Assembly (NCBI GenBank): GCA_023251285.1
Contig: JAHEZB010000007.1
Coordinates: 1-17,815 of the forward strand
Length of the DNA stretch: 17,815 nucleotides
Reading direction: 5' to 3'
Source: Chitinophagaceae bacterium
GTDB lineage: Bacteria; Bacteroidota; Bacteroidia; Chitinophagales; Chitinophagaceae
A model generated the notes under the pieces. The model searched no databases, was not told where the DNA came from, and saw nothing but the letters and a program-made list of their open reading frames with translations. Below are positions 6,423-13,163 of this stretch, in pieces. Position 1 is the first letter of the stretch. Every line of letters starts with the position of its first letter. Made by a program: the position numbers and the translations under genes.

Positions 6423-9400
6423 CTATTGTGTTTTATCGTGTACCTGCGTATCTTTTTTCGGCGGCGGCATGTTAATGATCGAACTTCCTTTTTCAGGAGT
6501 AACAGTTTGAACCGGTTTTAGAAAATATTGCTCCATTCCCTGGATCTGTTGTAGAAGTTGCTGTACGATCTGATTTTCATAAGCCAAAGCTTGTTGTTGA
6601 TTATCGTTAAGACTATTGAAATACATAATCTGCTGTTCCAGATCTGTTCTCAAAGCATCAGAGACTTTTTTTGCAAGGACGGTATCTCCTGATTTGTAAG
6701 CCGCTAATAAAAACTGACCGGATATCTGATCCTGCTGCTGCCTGCGGGAAGCCATTCCGTAAGGGAAATTTTCCTGCAGCATGTTTTTATCGCATTTTTC
6801 CAAAAGCTGTCTTGCATCCGCCATTTTTCCATGATCAGCAAGATCATTGGCTACTTGTGCATATTGCATTCTGATGGTATTCAGATGCCTGCGGTTTTCT
6901 TCATCAAAATAAACACCCGGAACGTTGGCATTTCCGAATTGGAATTTTTTCATCATTACATCGTAAGCCCATGTATCATTCACTTCGCTGTTTTTAACAG
7001 GAACCAATCTGTAAGTAAGTCCATCTGTTCTTAAATATTGCTGAAAGCCCAAATCACTATAAGGGGAAGTGAAATAGATCGGCCGCTTCCAATTGTTGGC
7101 AGCAATAATGTTCAGAATAGCGCTTTCATTTTTCATGAGCGCATTTTTAGGAATCGTAAAATCTAATTCACTCACAACACTATCGCCGGGATTTACGGTT
7201 CCGTTTTGCCTTACGAAGTTTGTATCTACCGGAACTTTTACATTCTTAGTAGGAAAAACATTCAGAAAATCTGAACCATTCTGATACATTCTTGTTGGAT
7301 CATTACTTCCTGCATAATCTTTCATCATGGTATCCAGGTCCATGGGTTTAGTCTGATCTACTTTAGCTCCCGGCAAGTCAGGGAAATAATAGATCGCATC
7401 TCTATTGCTTCCTATTATTTGTTCCGGACTCCAGATAACCGGTATTGGCGCACTTTTATTTACCGCGTAACGCAGCTGGTTGATGTACCAATCGGTGCCC
7501 AACAAACTGGAATTAATGACCCTGATATCTCTTCTGATTCCCAGTACTTCCTGTGCAAACCACAGCGGGTAAGTATCATTATCTCCAAAAGTGATCAGAA
7601 TCGCATTAGGGGCACAACTTTGTAAGTAATCAATGGCCAGGTCTCTCGCTAATGTTTTATGGCTGCGGTCGTGGTCATTCCATTCCTGGCTGGCCATCAG
7701 CACCGGAACTGCGAGCAGGCATAAAGCGCCTGCAACATAATTGGCGGTTCTGCTGTTCATATATTTTTCGAAAAGCTCTTTCACGTACATTACTCCAAGC
7801 CCGATCCAAATGGCAAAAGCATAAAAAGATCCAACGTATGCATAATCCCTCTCACGCGGCTGGTTTCCTGCCTGGTTTAGATAAAAAACAATCGCAATTC
7901 CCGTAAAGAAAAATAATAAAAAGACCACGAGCGTATCACGTTTATCTTTTTGATATTGATAAATAAGCCCCAATATTCCGAGCAACAAAGGCAAGGCAAA
8001 TAACGTGTTATGTGATTTGTTATGTTTGAGCGTATCCGGCATTTTACTTTGGTCGCCGAGTCTCGCATTGTCCCAGAAAGAAATTCCGGTAAGCCAGTTT
8101 CCATCGCGCACATTTCCCATATCTATTCCCTGCAGATCGTTTTGTTTTCCTGCAAAATTCCACATGAAATAACGCCAATACATCCAGTTGAGCTGGTAAG
8201 CAAAAAAGAAACTGATATTATCAGCCATCGTAGGCTTTGAATAATATTTTCCTGTCTTCGGATCTTTTCCAATGCCTGCAAAGTTTGCATAATAATCTGC
8301 GTGCCCCTGGTCGTTGCTGTTGTCCCACATTCTTGGAAAAAAATGAAGGTCTGATGGATCGTAAACCGTTACAACCTTTTTACCTTTCTTTTCGTATTTG
8401 TTGGTTCCTTTTACGTAAACATCTTCGTATTTCTGGTCAGTTGGCTCATCTGTAAAATCCTGGCCTTTCAGAATCGGCCAGTCGCCATATTGTTCACGGC
8501 TCAGGTATCCTTCAAGGCTGAGTGGGTTATCTACGTTAAACATATCAATTGCCGGATCTGCCAAAGAGCGGATCATCGTAGTGAAATAAGTAGAAAATCC
8601 AAGAATTACAAAAGCAAACGCCCACATGGCCAGCCTTAAAAAATTCCAGTTCTTCTTCTTTGCCACCCTTAATAAAATAAAAATGATAACTGCCAGCAAT
8701 ACAAAGAAAAAAGTGAACCCCGTAAAGAAAGGCGCGCCAAAACTATTGGTAAATAAAATATCAAAATCAGAAGCCAGTTTTATAGTCCATTGAATCATCG
8801 GAACCTGTACAATTCCAGTAATAACGCACGCTGCTACAAAAGCCCAAACCGTTCCCCATTTGGTTACTGTATACCGCTTAAAATAATAGAGCATTACAAT
8901 AGCAGGAATAACAAGAATTGGTAATAAATGTACGCCTACTGCAAGCCCGATCATGTAAAAAATCAAAATCAGCCACTTGTCTGCAGGTGTGAAATTTCCT
9001 TTAATTCCATTTAATTTTTCATTGGTTACCGCTTGTTCCCATTTGAGCGCCAGCCAAAAAACGATGGCAGTAAAAAAAGAAGAACTTGCATAAACTTCTG
9101 ATTCTACGGCGCTGTACCAAAATGAATCGCTGAAAGTATAAGCAAGAGCACCTACTGCCCCTGCAGCCATGATCGTAAAGATTTGATTACTGGTCAGCGG
9201 ATTGATATTGTTTTTCTCATAAATCTTACGGGCAAAATGAGTAATGCTCCAAAACAAAAACAATATGGTAAAAGCACTCATCAAAGCGCTCATACTGTTC
9301 AAACCTAGGATCGCATTGTTTGGATTGGAAAACGGAATCATGAAGATCCTTCCAAGCATGATAAACAGCGGCGCTCCCGGAGGATGTGGAATTTGAAGTT

Positions 9401-9530
9401 TGTAAGCACTGGAAGCAAATTCACCGCAATCCCAAAAACTGCCGGTAGCCTCCATGGTTGATAAATAAACAACTGCTGCGATGGCAAATATCACCCAGCC
9501 TGTTATGTTGTTCGTGCGTTTATAGTTCAT
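6423..9530 (-). CDS. DUF2723 multi-pass membrane protein, probable TMEM260-like protein O-mannosyltransferase
   Basis: This is a 1035-residue GT-C-like membrane glycosyltransferase candidate. The N-terminal half carries about a dozen hydrophobic helices. The DUF2723 hallmark ATGSFWDCGEFASSAYKLQ (Asp34, Glu37) and HPPGAPLF (49-56) lie in the first outward loop, where GT-C enzymes keep catalytic acids. Other conserved blocks are SLEGYLSREQYGDWP, NQPRERDYAYVGSFYAF and ITFGDNDTYPLWFAQEVLGIRRDIRVINSS. Roughly residues 630-1035 form a soluble, presumably periplasmic part ending in TPR-like helices, a Gln-rich helix and a disordered Pro/Lys tail. Human TMEM260, in the same family, O-mannosylates plexin and receptor domains. 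Bacteroidota O-glycosylate many exported proteins through mannose. A role in starting that glycan is a strong inference, not shown here. It is monocistronic, with its own -7 box and terminator. Confidence 0.9.
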   Translation of the reverse strand: MNYKRTNNITGWVIFAIAAVVYLSTMEATGSFWDCGEFASSAYKLQIPHPPGAPLFIMLGRIFMIPFSNPNNAILGLNSMSALMSAFTILFLFWSITHFARKIYEKNNINPLTSNQIFTIMAAGAVGALAYTFSDSFWYSAVESEVYASSSFFTAIVFWLALKWEQAVTNEKLNGIKGNFTPADKWLILIFYMIGLAVGVHLLPILVIPAIVMLYYFKRYTVTKWGTVWAFVAACVITGIVQVPMIQWTIKLASDFDILFTNSFGAPFFTGFTFFFVLLAVIIFILLRVAKKKNWNFLRLAMWAFAFVILGFSTYFTTMIRSLADPAIDMFNVDNPLSLEGYLSREQYGDWPILKGQDFTDEPTDQKYEDVYVKGTNKYEKKGKKVVTVYDPSDLHFFPRMWDNSNDQGHADYYANFAGIGKDPKTGKYYSKPTMADNISFFFAYQLNWMYWRYFMWNFAGKQNDLQGIDMGNVRDGNWLTGISFWDNARLGDQSKMPDTLKHNKSHNTLFALPLLLGILGLIYQYQKDKRDTLVVFLLFFFTGIAIVFYLNQAGNQPRERDYAYVGSFYAFAIWIGLGVMYVKELFEKYMNSRTANYVAGALCLLAVPVLMASQEWNDHDRSHKTLARDLAIDYLQSCAPNAILITFGDNDTYPLWFAQEVLGIRRDIRVINSSLLGTDWYINQLRYAVNKSAPIPVIWSPEQIIGSNRDAIYYFPDLPGAKVDQTKPMDLDTMMKDYAGSNDPTRMYQNGSDFLNVFPTKNVKVPVDTNFVRQNGTVNPGDSVVSELDFTIPKNALMKNESAILNIIAANNWKRPIYFTSPYSDLGFQQYLRTDGLTYRLVPVKNSEVNDTWAYDVMMKKFQFGNANVPGVYFDEENRRHLNTIRMQYAQVANDLADHGKMADARQLLEKCDKNMLQENFPYGMASRRQQQDQISGQFLLAAYKSGDTVLAKKVSDALRTDLEQQIMYFNSLNDNQQQALAYENQIVQQLLQQIQGMEQYFLKPVQTVTPEKGSSIINMPPPKKDTQVHDKTQ

Positions 9531-9550
9531 ATTTTGGATTTAACAGGGGG

Positions 9551-9558
9551 CAAATATA
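9551..9558 (-). promoter_or_regulatory. Candidate -7 box of the DUF2723 gene
   Basis: TATATTTG on the minus strand matches TAnnTTTG exactly, 20 bases before the ATG at 9530. No clear TTG/TTTG is seen 17-23 bases upstream, so only the -7 part is supported. Confidence 0.45.
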
Positions 9559-9815
9559 AAGCTATGATTCGTACATTTCTACCGGCTGGTTTTTTTTTAT
9601 ACAAAGGATTGTTAATTTGTTTTTGTTTGCCTTTGTCCAGCAGAAAACTTTCCCATTAGTCGATATCCCGGACAAATAACTTTTGATGACAAATAGCCGG
9701 TATTTGTGCCGGCAAAACCAAACTATCGCAGTTCTTCAACGGCTGACTAATTTATATTTGAAAGGAATCTGCGAAGTGCTTGTTCGATATCCACTACATA
9801 TCTGCTTCGCTGCAT

Positions 9816-9857
9816 AGATCGAAGCGGTATCGAAGGTGTATCGAAGGTGTATCGAAG
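9816..9857. repeat. Four-copy tandem repeat, 11-base period
   Basis: GTATCGAAG occurs at 9827, 9838 and 9849 with GT spacers, preceded by a diverged copy AGATCGAAG at 9816. The first copy also pairs with GCTTCG at 9804-9809, giving a 6-bp hairpin with a 10-base loop. A period of about one helical turn puts every copy on the same DNA face. Confidence 0.75.
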
Positions 9858-9906
9858 ACAAATACAGCGAAATATAGAAAAGATAGCTTGTCTTATACTG
9901 AGAAAA

Positions 9907-9980
9907 CTTTACAGGTTAGGGTGATAACACTGCATGAACTTTACACTCTTTTTAATATTACTGAATAAGCTTTACAGGTT
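9907..9980. repeat. Three CTTTACA boxes at three-helical-turn spacing
   Basis: CTTTACA is found at 9907-9913, 9939-9945 and 9970-9976, spaced 32 and 31 bases apart. The outer two extend to CTTTACAGGTT. Even phasing suggests a possible array of protein-binding sites; this is inference from spacing. Confidence 0.45.
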
Positions 9981-10107
9981 TAATCTTTTATGTCCATATT
10001 TTATATAATGGTTGTTTTGTTTGTATCCCGCCAATTAAAGCTTTCGCCTTGATACTCTATACCTGGTAAAAAGCAATCGATGGGTATTTTCACCGAAACG
10101 TAAATTT

Positions 10108-10115
10108 TATTTTTG
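10108..10115 (+). promoter_or_regulatory. Candidate -7 box of the EamA transporter gene
   Basis: TATTTTTG matches TAnnTTTG exactly, 102 bases before the TTG start. The only -33-like element is TTTC at 10088-10091 with a 16-base spacer, a poor fit. Confidence 0.35.
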
Positions 10116-10159
10116 GCGCGCCTTCATTTAATTTTGACTTTTTATTTGCAGGTTAAGAA

Positions 10160-10182
10160 TACCAAACAGCGATAATTTGGTA
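10160..10182. promoter_or_regulatory. 7-bp perfect dyad in the EamA leader
   Basis: TACCAAA (10160-10166) and TTTGGTA (10176-10182) form a perfect inverted repeat with a 9-base centre. It lies 35 bases before the transporter start and downstream of the candidate promoter. The form suits a dimeric repressor site; no regulator gene is nearby. Confidence 0.3.
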
Positions 10183-10217
10183 CATTCTTTTCTCTAAAAA
10201 ACAGGGTTTAAACTTCA

Positions 10218-11102
10218 TTGAAAAAAGCATTTCTTCAACTCCATTTTGCTGTAATCCTTGCCGGCTTTACTGCAATTTTAGGAAAACTGATTACCTTAAA
10301 TGAAGGGCTTTTGACCGCTTACCGTATGCTTCTAACGGTTGTAATTCTCGCGATTATTTTATTTTTTAAAAAACAATTAAAAAAGTTGTCCTGGAAAAAC
10401 ACGCTTACGCTTTTTGGTGTAGGCGCGATTATTTCTTTGCATTGGGTGAGCTTTTATGGCAGCATCAAATATGCAAATGTTTCTGTATCAGTGACCTGTT
10501 TATCTACGATTGGGTTTTTTACTTCCTTGTTTGAACCATTGATCAGGAGAAGAAGAGTGGATTTTGTAGAAGTATTTCTTGGAATGCTGGCAATTGTCGG
10601 CGTTTATCTCATTTTTAATTTTTACCCCGAATATGAAACCGGCATCATCTTCGGAATTATTTCTGCCATGCTTGCCTGTCTTTTTCCCATTTTGAACAAG
10701 ACATTATTGAACCGGTTTTCGCCCAATACGGTAACACTTTATGAAATGAGCGGCGGTTTTATCACGCTTTGTTTTATTCTGCCCATTTATCTTCAATTCT
10801 TTCCTGCCTCTTATTTTATTCCTACTTCTACAGATTGGTTGTGGCTGCTGATACTCGCCGGCGTTTGTACAGTTTTTGCTTTTAACTTGAGTTTGCAGGC
10901 ATTGAAGCATATTTCTGCATTTACCACCAACCTTACTTACAATTTTGAACCGGTTTATTCCATCATCCTGGCCTTTATTATTTTTAAAGAAAACAAGTTT
11001 TTAGGTCCGGGATTTTATTTTGGGTTTGCTTTAATTCTGTTGGCCGTTTCTCTTCAAATGGCAAGAATTTACCAGGAAAGGAGGAAGGGAAAATTGTTAT
11101 AG
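10218..11102 (+). CDS. EamA/DMT-family transporter (drug/metabolite exporter)
   Basis: This is a 294-residue inner-membrane protein with about ten hydrophobic helices arranged as two EamA repeats (about 5-135 and 145-280), the usual length and topology of the DMT superfamily. Conserved DMT features include GKLITLNEGLLTAYRMLL in the first repeat and FNLSLQALKHISAFTTNLTYNFEPVYSIILAFIIFKE in the second. Members export amino acids, metabolites or drugs with a proton gradient; the substrate here is unknown. The start is a TTG: the frame has a stop codon at 10209 just upstream, and the next ATG would remove the first helix. The MKKAFLQLHFAVILAGF start matches the family pattern. The C-terminus is basic (RIYQERRKGKLL), expected on the cytoplasmic side. 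Confidence 0.92.
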   Translation: MKKAFLQLHFAVILAGFTAILGKLITLNEGLLTAYRMLLTVVILAIILFFKKQLKKLSWKNTLTLFGVGAIISLHWVSFYGSIKYANVSVSVTCLSTIGFFTSLFEPLIRRRRVDFVEVFLGMLAIVGVYLIFNFYPEYETGIIFGIISAMLACLFPILNKTLLNRFSPNTVTLYEMSGGFITLCFILPIYLQFFPASYFIPTSTDWLWLLILAGVCTVFAFNLSLQALKHISAFTTNLTYNFEPVYSIILAFIIFKENKFLGPGFYFGFALILLAVSLQMARIYQERRKGKLL

Positions 11103-11243
11103 GTTAAAGACGATTTGAAATAGAAAAAAGGGTTATTTGTTTGCTTGCCCGAAATTAATAATTCTCTTCTACATTTATATATTTATAAAGAAATCTGCTT
11201 TTCATTTATCCGCGCCATTTTGCTTATTTTTAAGAAAATATAA

Positions 11244-11276
11244 TTTGGACTGTAATTGCTGTTTAGCTTATCTTTG
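11244..11276 (+). promoter_or_regulatory. Promoter of the rimP-nusA-infB operon
   Basis: TTTG (11244-11247), a 21-base spacer and TATCTTTG (11269-11276) match the Bacteroidota -33/-7 consensus at both elements. Transcription would begin near 11282, giving a leader of about 65 bases containing the hairpin at 11297-11318. This is the best promoter match in the window. Confidence 0.7.
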
Positions 11277-11296
11277 CACCCGTAAAAGATTAGTGA

Positions 11297-11318
11297 AAGG
11301 GAACGGAAGCGTTCCCTT
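11297..11318 (+). promoter_or_regulatory. Leader hairpin before rimP (possible attenuator)
   Basis: A perfect 9-bp stem (AAGGGAACG / CGTTCCCTT) with a GAAG loop lies inside the predicted leader, followed by the T-rich tract TATTCTATTTCT. It looks like a modest intrinsic terminator or an RNA-binding site. In E. coli the nusA operon is controlled by NusA-dependent events in its leader; similar control here is inference. Confidence 0.5.
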
Positions 11319-11347
11319 ATTCTATTTCTAAAACAGAACACAGAATA

Positions 11348-11812
11348 ATGATCACAGAAACTGAGAAGATTGAAGAATTTGTAGAACACTTTATCAAAAA
11401 AACGGATGGCTTATTTCTGATAGAGGTAAAAAGTGCTCCGGGAAATAAAATCACCGTTTTACTGGATGGCGATAAAGGGGTTACCATCGATAACTGTACC
11501 GCTGTTAACAAAGCTCTTTATAAATTTATTGAAGAAACACAGCTTTTTGGAGAGAACAACTTTTCATTGGAAGTTTCTTCATTTGGAGTAGACAGACCGC
11601 TGGTATTATTAAGGCAATACAAAAAAAATATTGGCCGAACAGTAGAAGTTGTATTAACCGACGGCGAAAAGTTAGAAGGGAAGCTGCTTGACGCGAATGA
11701 AGAACAAATTATTATTGAACAAAAAACAGGTAAAGGAAATAAAATGACAACAAAAACAACAACAATATTATTTAATCAGATAAAGCACACAACCGTGCTG
11801 ATAACTTTTTAA
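11348..11812 (+). CDS. rimP: Ribosome maturation factor RimP
   Basis: RimP binds the free 30S subunit and helps late 16S rRNA and S12/S19-region assembly. The 154-residue protein has the normal two-domain form. An N-terminal alpha/beta domain (1-85) ends in LEVSSFGVDRPL. A C-terminal SH3-like domain (about 90-154) begins YKKNIGRTVEVVLTDGEKLEGKLL. The family signature is usually LEVSSPG-x-DRPL; here position 79 is Phe instead of Pro, a notable change at a well-conserved site. The ATG has no Shine-Dalgarno sequence, as is usual in this phylum. It is the first gene of the operon, with nusA starting nine bases after its stop. The order rimP-nusA-infB is conserved widely in bacteria. Confidence 0.95.
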   Translation: MITETEKIEEFVEHFIKKTDGLFLIEVKSAPGNKITVLLDGDKGVTIDNCTAVNKALYKFIEETQLFGENNFSLEVSSFGVDRPLVLLRQYKKNIGRTVEVVLTDGEKLEGKLLDANEEQIIIEQKTGKGNKMTTKTTTILFNQIKHTTVLITF

Positions 11813-11821
11813 AATCACCGT

Positions 11822-13072
11822 ATGGCAAGTATTAATTTAATAGAATCCTTCCAGGAATTCAAAGACGCTGAAAACATTGACAGGCCTACCTTAATGAAGG
11901 TAATGGAAGATGTATTTAAAACCTTGATCCGCAAAAAATACGGTTCAGATGAAAATTTTGACGTAATCGTAAATGATCAGAAAGGTGACCTGGAAATTTT
12001 CAGAAGGCGCACCATTGTAGATGATGATGATTTGTATAATACGCTTACGGAAATAGAATATAAAGACGCGATAAAAATAGAACCTGACTACCAGGTAGGT
12101 GAAGAATTATATGAAGAAGTAGATATTCAAAAAGAATTTGGAAGAAGGGCGATTCTTGCAGGCAAACAAACTTTGGCAAGCCGAATCAACGATTTGAAGA
12201 AAAACATTCTCATCAAAAAATACGAAGACCGGGTTGGCGATATCATCAGCGGTGAAGTGTACCAGGTTTGGAAAAAAGAAATTTTATTGCTTGATGAAGA
12301 GGGAAATGAAATGCTGCTTCCGAAATCAGAACAGATTCCATCAGATTATTTTAAAAAGGGAGAAACAGTAAGAGCGGTTGTAAAAAAAGTAGAATTAAAA
12401 AATAACCAGGCGGTAATTATTGTTTCCAGGACGGATAATTCATTTCTGGCCAAATTATTGGAAATTGAAGTTCCCGAAATTTTTGACGGGCTTATCGTAA
12501 TTAAGAAAATTGTACGCGATCCGGGAGAAAGGGCAAAAGTAGCTGTGGAAAGTTTTGATGACCGTATTGATCCCGTGGGCGCATGTGTGGGTATGAAAGG
12601 AAGCAGGATTCATGGGATTGTGCGTGAATTGAAAAATGAAAACATTGATGTGATCAACTGGACAAATAATATTCAATTGCTTATTCAACGTTCGCTTACA
12701 CCGGCTAAAATAACCAATATGGAAGTGGATATGGAGGCAAAACATGCAAGCGTCTATTTAAAACCCGACCAGGTTTCGCTGGCAATCGGCCGCCGGGGCG
12801 TAAATATCAAATTGGCTTGTGAACTTACCGGCCTTGAGATTGACGTCTTCCGGGATAATGAAGGCGAAGTAGAAGAATATGATGTGGATCTGGATGAATT
12901 TACAGACGAATTGGAGACATGGGTAATTGATGAATTAAAAAAGATTGGTTGTGATACAGCGAAAAGCGTGTTAGACTTGTCTAATGAAGAACTGGAACGC
13001 AGAACGGATCTTGAAAAGGAAACGATTGCTGAAATTAAGAAGATCTTAAATGAAGAATTTACAAATGAATAA
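11822..13072 (+). CDS. nusA: Transcription termination/antitermination factor NusA
   Basis: NusA binds RNA polymerase and nascent RNA and modulates pausing, termination and antitermination. The 416 residues read in order as the N-terminal RNA-polymerase-binding domain (about 1-125), an S1 domain (about 135-203), KH1 with GMKG (257-260) and KH2 with GRRG (323-326). The conserved link DPVGACVGMKGSRIHGIVREL is present. A short acidic linker leads to one C-terminal helical domain (about 358-412, EELERRTDLEKETIAEIKKIL). It lacks the two longer acidic repeats of E. coli NusA (495 residues); shorter forms are normal outside the gammaproteobacteria. It is co-transcribed with rimP; 91 bases separate it from infB with no good promoter between. 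Confidence 0.97.
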   Translation: MASINLIESFQEFKDAENIDRPTLMKVMEDVFKTLIRKKYGSDENFDVIVNDQKGDLEIFRRRTIVDDDDLYNTLTEIEYKDAIKIEPDYQVGEELYEEVDIQKEFGRRAILAGKQTLASRINDLKKNILIKKYEDRVGDIISGEVYQVWKKEILLLDEEGNEMLLPKSEQIPSDYFKKGETVRAVVKKVELKNNQAVIIVSRTDNSFLAKLLEIEVPEIFDGLIVIKKIVRDPGERAKVAVESFDDRIDPVGACVGMKGSRIHGIVRELKNENIDVINWTNNIQLLIQRSLTPAKITNMEVDMEAKHASVYLKPDQVSLAIGRRGVNIKLACELTGLEIDVFRDNEGEVEEYDVDLDEFTDELETWVIDELKKIGCDTAKSVLDLSNEELERRTDLEKETIAEIKKILNEEFTNE

Positions 13073-13131
13073 AGCATTGAGTAGGAAAATGCATTATTTG
13101 TTTGTTTACTATAAATAAAAATAATAAAAAT

Positions 13132-13152
13132 TACCTCCTATAAATAGAGGTA
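13132..13152 (+). other. Short dyad in the nusA-infB gap
   Basis: TACCTC (13132-13137) and GAGGTA (13147-13152) are inverted repeats with a 9-base loop, 11 bases before the infB ATG. The right arm plus following bases (GAGGTAGG) is purine-rich and could be the ribosome-landing site, so pairing might mask it. The stem is short and the idea weak. Confidence 0.3.
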
Positions 13153-13163
13153 GGAAAAGTTTA

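Larger units (their letters stand above)
9531..10217. other. 687-base gene-free stretch with short-repeat arrays
   Basis: This is the longest intergenic stretch in the window. No convincing coding frame is present. It holds the DUF2723 -7 box near its left end, a plus-strand TATATTTG at 9753-9760, a small GCCGG/CCGGC dyad (9696-9713), an 11-base-period array (9816-9857), three CTTTACA boxes (9907-9976), and the candidate promoter and dyad of the EamA gene near its right end. A plus-strand transcript from 9753 could be non-coding; nothing here shows that it is made. Confidence 0.6.

Noticed and set aside
9816..9857. CRISPR-like array
   Set aside because: Units are 11 bases with no spacers of unique sequence and no cas genes.
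9780..9968. 62-residue frame in the long intergenic stretch
   Set aside because: It needs a TTG start, runs through the tandem repeats, and has no domain-like pattern.
10114..10121. GGCGCGCC palindrome
   Set aside because: It is an isolated 8-base palindrome that also occurs by chance inside the DUF2723 gene, with no supporting context.
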